DNA of 16,535 bases from DATAMF01 sp964472565. Lineage in GTDB: Bacteria > Chloroflexota > Anaerolineae > Aggregatilineales > Aggregatilineaceae. Shown here piece by piece: positions 13,511 to 16,535 of this stretch. The stretch is from positions 1-16,535 of the forward strand of contig CAYYNB010000138.1 of assembly GCA_964472565.1 (NCBI GenBank), given 5' to 3'. The translations under genes were made by a program, and so were the position numbers. Each line of letters begins with the position of its first letter. Position 1 is the stretch's first letter. The notes beneath the pieces were generated by a model that was not told the origin of the DNA, did not search any database, and worked only from the letters and a program-made list of their open reading frames with translations.

Positions 13511-15205
13511 TTGGAACGTTTAGTAACTATCCGACGGCGAACGCCAAGTGGCTGCAACAGCCTCGTTGTGCTGGTGGTGATTCCGCTGCTGATACTCACC
13601 GCGCTGTTGATCTGGGCACTGTCGAATGCGGGTGACGATGAGGATAACGGATCGCTGGCCCAGGTTCCGGCACTGGAAGGGGCCGACCTTGAAGGCTCGA
13701 ATGTGCTGGTGTATGGGCTAACGCTGAACCCCTCGACATTTGATCCGCATCGTGGGTCGGCATTTGAGATCGGGATTCCGTTTTATTCGGTTTATGACAC
13801 GCTGGTGTACCGGCATCCGCAGAATCTGACGAGCTTTGTGCCGGGACTGGCCGAACGCTGGGAGATGGCGGCGGATGGGTTGGCATGGACGTTTTATCTG
13901 CGGCAGGATGTTAAGTTTCACGATGGGACGGCGTTTGATGCGCTGTCGGTGGCGGCTAACCTGGACCGGATTATGAACCCGGAGATTCAATCGAACAAGG
14001 CGAAATATCTGCTCGGTCCATACCAGAGTTATACGCTGATCGACAAATACACGATTCAGATTAATCTAAGCGAACCGTATGCGCCGCTGCTGGACGGGTT
14101 GAGCCAGGTTTACCTGGGCATGGTCAGCCCGCAGGCCGTACAGAACACCACAAATAATTCCTACCAATTTCATCAGGTGGGCACGGGACCGTATAAGCTG
14201 GTTGATTTTATCCCTGGTGAACGGATCGTGTTGCAGCGGAATGAAGAATACAACTGGGGTCCGGTGTTCTATGCGGCGGCGGGGCCACAGTCGGTGGATG
14301 TGATCGAGTTCCGGTTTTATCCTGATGCGGCGACACGCAGCCTCGCGCTGGAAAGCGGCGAGGTGGATATGATTGGCGAACTGCCGCCGACGGACGCCGA
14401 ACTGCTGGTGGGGAAACGCGATCTGCGGATTTATCAGGTGCCGATTCCCGGTATGCCGCAGCAGTTTTTTATCAACACGACGCATGCGCCGACCGATAAC
14501 CAGAATTTCCGGCAGGCGTTGATCTATGGGACGAACCGCACGGCGATTGTGGACGCGGTATTCCAGGCGCAGTCACCCGTTGCCAACGGGCCGCTGTCAT
14601 CGATTACACCGTTTTATAATCCCGCTGTTGAGATGTTGTACGGCTATGATCCAGAAGCGGCGCGGCAGCTTTTGGCGGCGGTGGGATATGCCGATTCGGA
14701 CGCCGATGGGATCGTGGAAAAAGACGGCTTGCCGCTCAAGCTGCGGCTGGTGTTCGCGCCGTGGAACCAGATGTCGGATGTGGCACAGTTGATTCAGGAT
14801 CAGTGGCGGGATATTGGGATCGAGGTGGAACTGATTCTGGTAGCCGATCTACCGGCGCTGCGCGGTTATGTGGAAAGCGGCGAATACGATTTGATCGCGT
14901 TCACCGATTTTGGGGTGGATGCCAGTCTGCTGAACCAGTACTATCTGTCGGATGGGGCGTTTAACTGGTCGAAGTATAACGATGCGGAACTGGATCAGTG
15001 GCTGCACGATGCAACCCGGCAGCAGGATTTGATGCAGCGCGGGGAATTGTACGCGCTGGCCCAACAGCGGATTATGGAGCAGGCGATTGTGCTGCCGATC
15101 CGCGAATTTGTGAACCTGGATGGTGCATCGACCAGCCTGGACGGCGTGATCTTCAGCGCGCAGGGGTGGTGGCCGCTGCTGCGGAATATTCAAATGGAAC
15201 CGTAG
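13511..15205 (+). CDS. ABC transporter substrate-binding protein, family 5 (oligopeptide/dipeptide type)
   Basis: A 564-residue extracytoplasmic solute receptor of the SBP_bac_5 / DppA-OppA family. It would deliver a peptide, nickel complex or similar ligand to the permeases encoded next. The N-terminus has one hydrophobic segment (about 18-36) after a basic RRR cluster, but no lipobox Cys at its end, unlike many Gram-positive-type homologues. It may be signal-anchored or cleaved near SNA-GD. Family signatures include LNPSTFDPH (about 72-80), LAWTFYLRQDVKFHDGTAFDA (about 126-146) and GYADSDADGIVEKDG (about 396-410). The start is a TTG at 13511; AGGTG overlaps the upstream stop and lies four bases from it, suggesting translational coupling to the methyltransferase. 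The permease gene follows four bases after the stop. Confidence 0.93.
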   Translation: MERLVTIRRRTPSGCNSLVVLVVIPLLILTALLIWALSNAGDDEDNGSLAQVPALEGADLEGSNVLVYGLTLNPSTFDPHRGSAFEIGIPFYSVYDTLVYRHPQNLTSFVPGLAERWEMAADGLAWTFYLRQDVKFHDGTAFDALSVAANLDRIMNPEIQSNKAKYLLGPYQSYTLIDKYTIQINLSEPYAPLLDGLSQVYLGMVSPQAVQNTTNNSYQFHQVGTGPYKLVDFIPGERIVLQRNEEYNWGPVFYAAAGPQSVDVIEFRFYPDAATRSLALESGEVDMIGELPPTDAELLVGKRDLRIYQVPIPGMPQQFFINTTHAPTDNQNFRQALIYGTNRTAIVDAVFQAQSPVANGPLSSITPFYNPAVEMLYGYDPEAARQLLAAVGYADSDADGIVEKDGLPLKLRLVFAPWNQMSDVAQLIQDQWRDIGIEVELILVADLPALRGYVESGEYDLIAFTDFGVDASLLNQYYLSDGAFNWSKYNDAELDQWLHDATRQQDLMQRGELYALAQQRIMEQAIVLPIREFVNLDGASTSLDGVIFSAQGWWPLLRNIQMEP

Positions 15206-15209
15206 GGCC

Positions 15210-16154
15210 GTGACAGCCGTTGTTGTGCGGCGGTTGGGTGCTGCGCTGGTGGTGGTGTGGCTGGCGCTGACACTGGCGTTTGTGACGCTGCGGATGCTGC
15301 CCGGTGATGCGGTGGACGATACGATGGCGCGCAGCGGGGCGTCGTCGGCAGAAATTGCGGCGCGGCGCGAGGAACTCGGATTGAATGAAACCATCGTGCA
15401 GCAGTATGTCACCTATCTGGCAAAACTGGTGCGCGGGGATTGGGGCGAATCGCTCACGTCGGGGCAGCCTGTCACGGAATTAATCGCACAGAATCTTCCC
15501 TCAACCATTGTGTTGTCCGGGCTGGCTCTGCTGGTTGGCGTCAGCCTGGGGCTGCTGTTCGGACTGGCGGCGGGACTCTCACCGATCCGGCTGGTGCCGT
15601 ATGGCGCACAAGCGATCTCCTCACTGGCGCTGTCTACGCCGGTGTATTGGACTTCGACGCTGGTAATCTATTTTTTCACGGTGGAATGGGATGTGCTGCC
15701 GGGTGTGGGCGGGCAAGGCCCGCGCGCGCTGATTCTTCCGGCGGCGGTGCTTGGATTCCACACGGCGGGGAGTATCGCACAGGTGACGGCGAACAGTCTG
15801 CGAGAAACCGCTGCGCAGGATTTTGTGCGGACGGCGCGCGCCAAAGGACTGCCCGAACTGGATGTGATGGATCATATGTTGCGGGTGGCGCTGCTGCCCG
15901 TGATCGCGGTGATTGCGCTGCAACTGGGATTTTTGCTGGGTGGAACGGTGATCACCGAGACGATTTTTGTGCGGCGGGGCATCGGGCGGGTGCTGCTGAC
16001 GGCGATCAGCTCGCGGGATTACCCGGTGATTCAGGGGATTGTCGTGCTGGCGGCGATGACGTACAGCACGATTCACGCGGCGGCAGATGTGCTGATGGGT
16101 GTGCTGGATCCGCGGGTGGGGATAGAGGAATGGGACGCAGGCGGATCGCTTTGA
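15210..16154 (+). CDS. ABC transporter permease, DppB/OppB type
   Basis: A 314-residue inner-membrane permease, normal length for the family. It begins with the typical VVRRLGAALVVVWLALTLAFVTLRMLPGD opening: one helix, then the extracytoplasmic LGLNETIVQQYVTYLAKLVRGDWGES segment. Five further hydrophobic segments follow. The ATPase-contact loop (EAA loop) is visible as DFVRTARAKGLPELDV (about 206-221), and the C-terminal helices carry TVITETIFVRRGIGRVLL. The start is GTG at 15210, four bases after the binding-protein stop; AGGG over that stop may serve as the ribosome binding site. The last 25 bases overlap the next permease gene. The substrate follows that of the upstream binding protein and is not determined by this sequence. 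Confidence 0.95.
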   Translation: MTAVVVRRLGAALVVVWLALTLAFVTLRMLPGDAVDDTMARSGASSAEIAARREELGLNETIVQQYVTYLAKLVRGDWGESLTSGQPVTELIAQNLPSTIVLSGLALLVGVSLGLLFGLAAGLSPIRLVPYGAQAISSLALSTPVYWTSTLVIYFFTVEWDVLPGVGGQGPRALILPAAVLGFHTAGSIAQVTANSLRETAAQDFVRTARAKGLPELDVMDHMLRVALLPVIAVIALQLGFLLGGTVITETIFVRRGIGRVLLTAISSRDYPVIQGIVVLAAMTYSTIHAAADVLMGVLDPRVGIEEWDAGGSL

Positions 16155-16535
16155 TCATTCTGGGTGGGATCGTGCTGCTGGCGGCATGTGCGCCCTGGCT
16201 GGGGCAGGGTGATCCGCGCGATACGAATCCTGAAAACCAACTGCAAGCGCCATCACGCGGGCATTTGTTCGGAACGGATTTGCTCGGACGGGACGTGTTC
16301 ACGCGGACGCTGTACGGCGGGCGGCGGACGTTGGGAGTCGCGGTGCTGACGGTGATCGTTACGCTCGTGCCGGGCGTGGTGATCGGGCTGACGGCGGGCT
16401 ACTTCGGGCGGTGGGTGGACATGACGCTGATGACGCTGATGGACGCGCTGCTGGCGTTTCCGAGTCTGCTGCTGGCGCTGGCCCTGGTGGCGGTGGTGGG
16501 GCAGGGGACGGTGCAGATCGCGGTGGCGGTGGGGA
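16130..16535 (+). CDS. ABC transporter permease, DppC/OppC type (partial, runs off the right edge)
   Basis: I read an open frame of 135 complete codons from the ATG at 16130 to the window edge. It begins MGRRRIALIILGGIVLLAAC, then APWLGQGDP, then HLFGTDLLGRDVFTRTLYGGRR, the DppC-type signature before the permease core, followed by VAVLTVIVTLVPGVVIGLTAGYFG and the DALLAFPSLLLAL helix. It overlaps the preceding permease gene by 25 bases in another frame. GAGGA abuts the ATG directly, closer than ideal, so the later TTG at 16151 is an alternative. The EAA loop and C-terminus lie outside the window, as presumably do the ATPase genes. Confidence 0.93.
   Translation, partial: MGRRRIALIILGGIVLLAACAPWLGQGDPRDTNPENQLQAPSRGHLFGTDLLGRDVFTRTLYGGRRTLGVAVLTVIVTLVPGVVIGLTAGYFGRWVDMTLMTLMDALLAFPSLLLALALVAVVGQGTVQIAVAVG

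Noticed and set aside
12775..13599. A 274-codon open frame antisense to the methyltransferase
   Set aside because: Its predicted protein is rich in Arg, His and Gln with no recognisable motif, and it lies opposite a gene with clear SAM-binding motifs; it is a shadow of that coding strand.
1..16535. CRISPR array, tRNA/rRNA, insertion sequence or prophage
   Set aside because: No regularly spaced direct repeats, cloverleaf-like sequence, transposase motif, terminal inverted repeats or phage-like genes were found on either strand by eye.

Overview
The window looks like chromosomal DNA from a moderately high-GC, free-living bacterium. The Hanks-type kinase next to an FHA/winged-helix regulator, the secreted WSPDG propeller, the large GH3-like protein and the dipeptide-type ABC operon together suggest Chloroflexota (Anaerolineae-like). 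That placement is an inference from gene style, not from a marker gene. No tRNA, rRNA, CRISPR array, insertion sequence or phage gene was seen. The right edge cuts through an ABC permease gene.

Layout. (1) 183-1593: a zinc-type CDF metal exporter converges on, and overlaps by 23 bases, a GNAT acetyltransferase. (2) 1711-2688: a secreted seven-bladed WD40-like propeller, visibly more AT-rich than its neighbours. (3) 2737-4507: a divergent pair, an FHA + winged-helix regulator (minus) and a Ser/Thr kinase with a C-terminal membrane anchor (plus), with good facing promoters in the shared region. (4) 4664-6052: a second CDF transporter with an all-Asp metal site and three tandem C-terminal domains joined by a CxxC linker, behind its own promoter. 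A strong bidirectional terminator follows at 6072-6099. (5) 12700 down to 6099 on the minus strand: a tightly coupled four-gene operon encoding a PrsW-like membrane protein without catalytic residues, a small membrane-anchored protein, a secreted trypsin-like protease with three repeat domains, and a GH3-like surface protein without catalytic residues. (6) From 12805 on the plus strand: a DesVI/TylM1-like N-methyltransferase followed by an oligopeptide-type ABC importer operon (binding protein, DppB-like permease, DppC-like permease cut by the window edge).

How the genes may work together. The most novel-looking unit is region 5. Its four products are all predicted to be membrane-bound or secreted. 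Only the trypsin-like protease keeps a recognisable active site, while two scaffolds normally associated with catalysis (PrsW and GH3) have lost theirs. This reads as an undescribed envelope sensing or processing complex built from one active protease and two pseudoenzymes. Region 3 is a compact phospho-signalling module in which the kinase probably phosphorylates a target recognised by the FHA domain. The two CDF exporters have different metal-site residues and so probably divide metals between them (zinc-type versus manganese/iron-type).

Several start codons were moved from the longest open frame because a Shine-Dalgarno sequence or a promoter decides otherwise. Four genes appear to use TTG or GTG starts.
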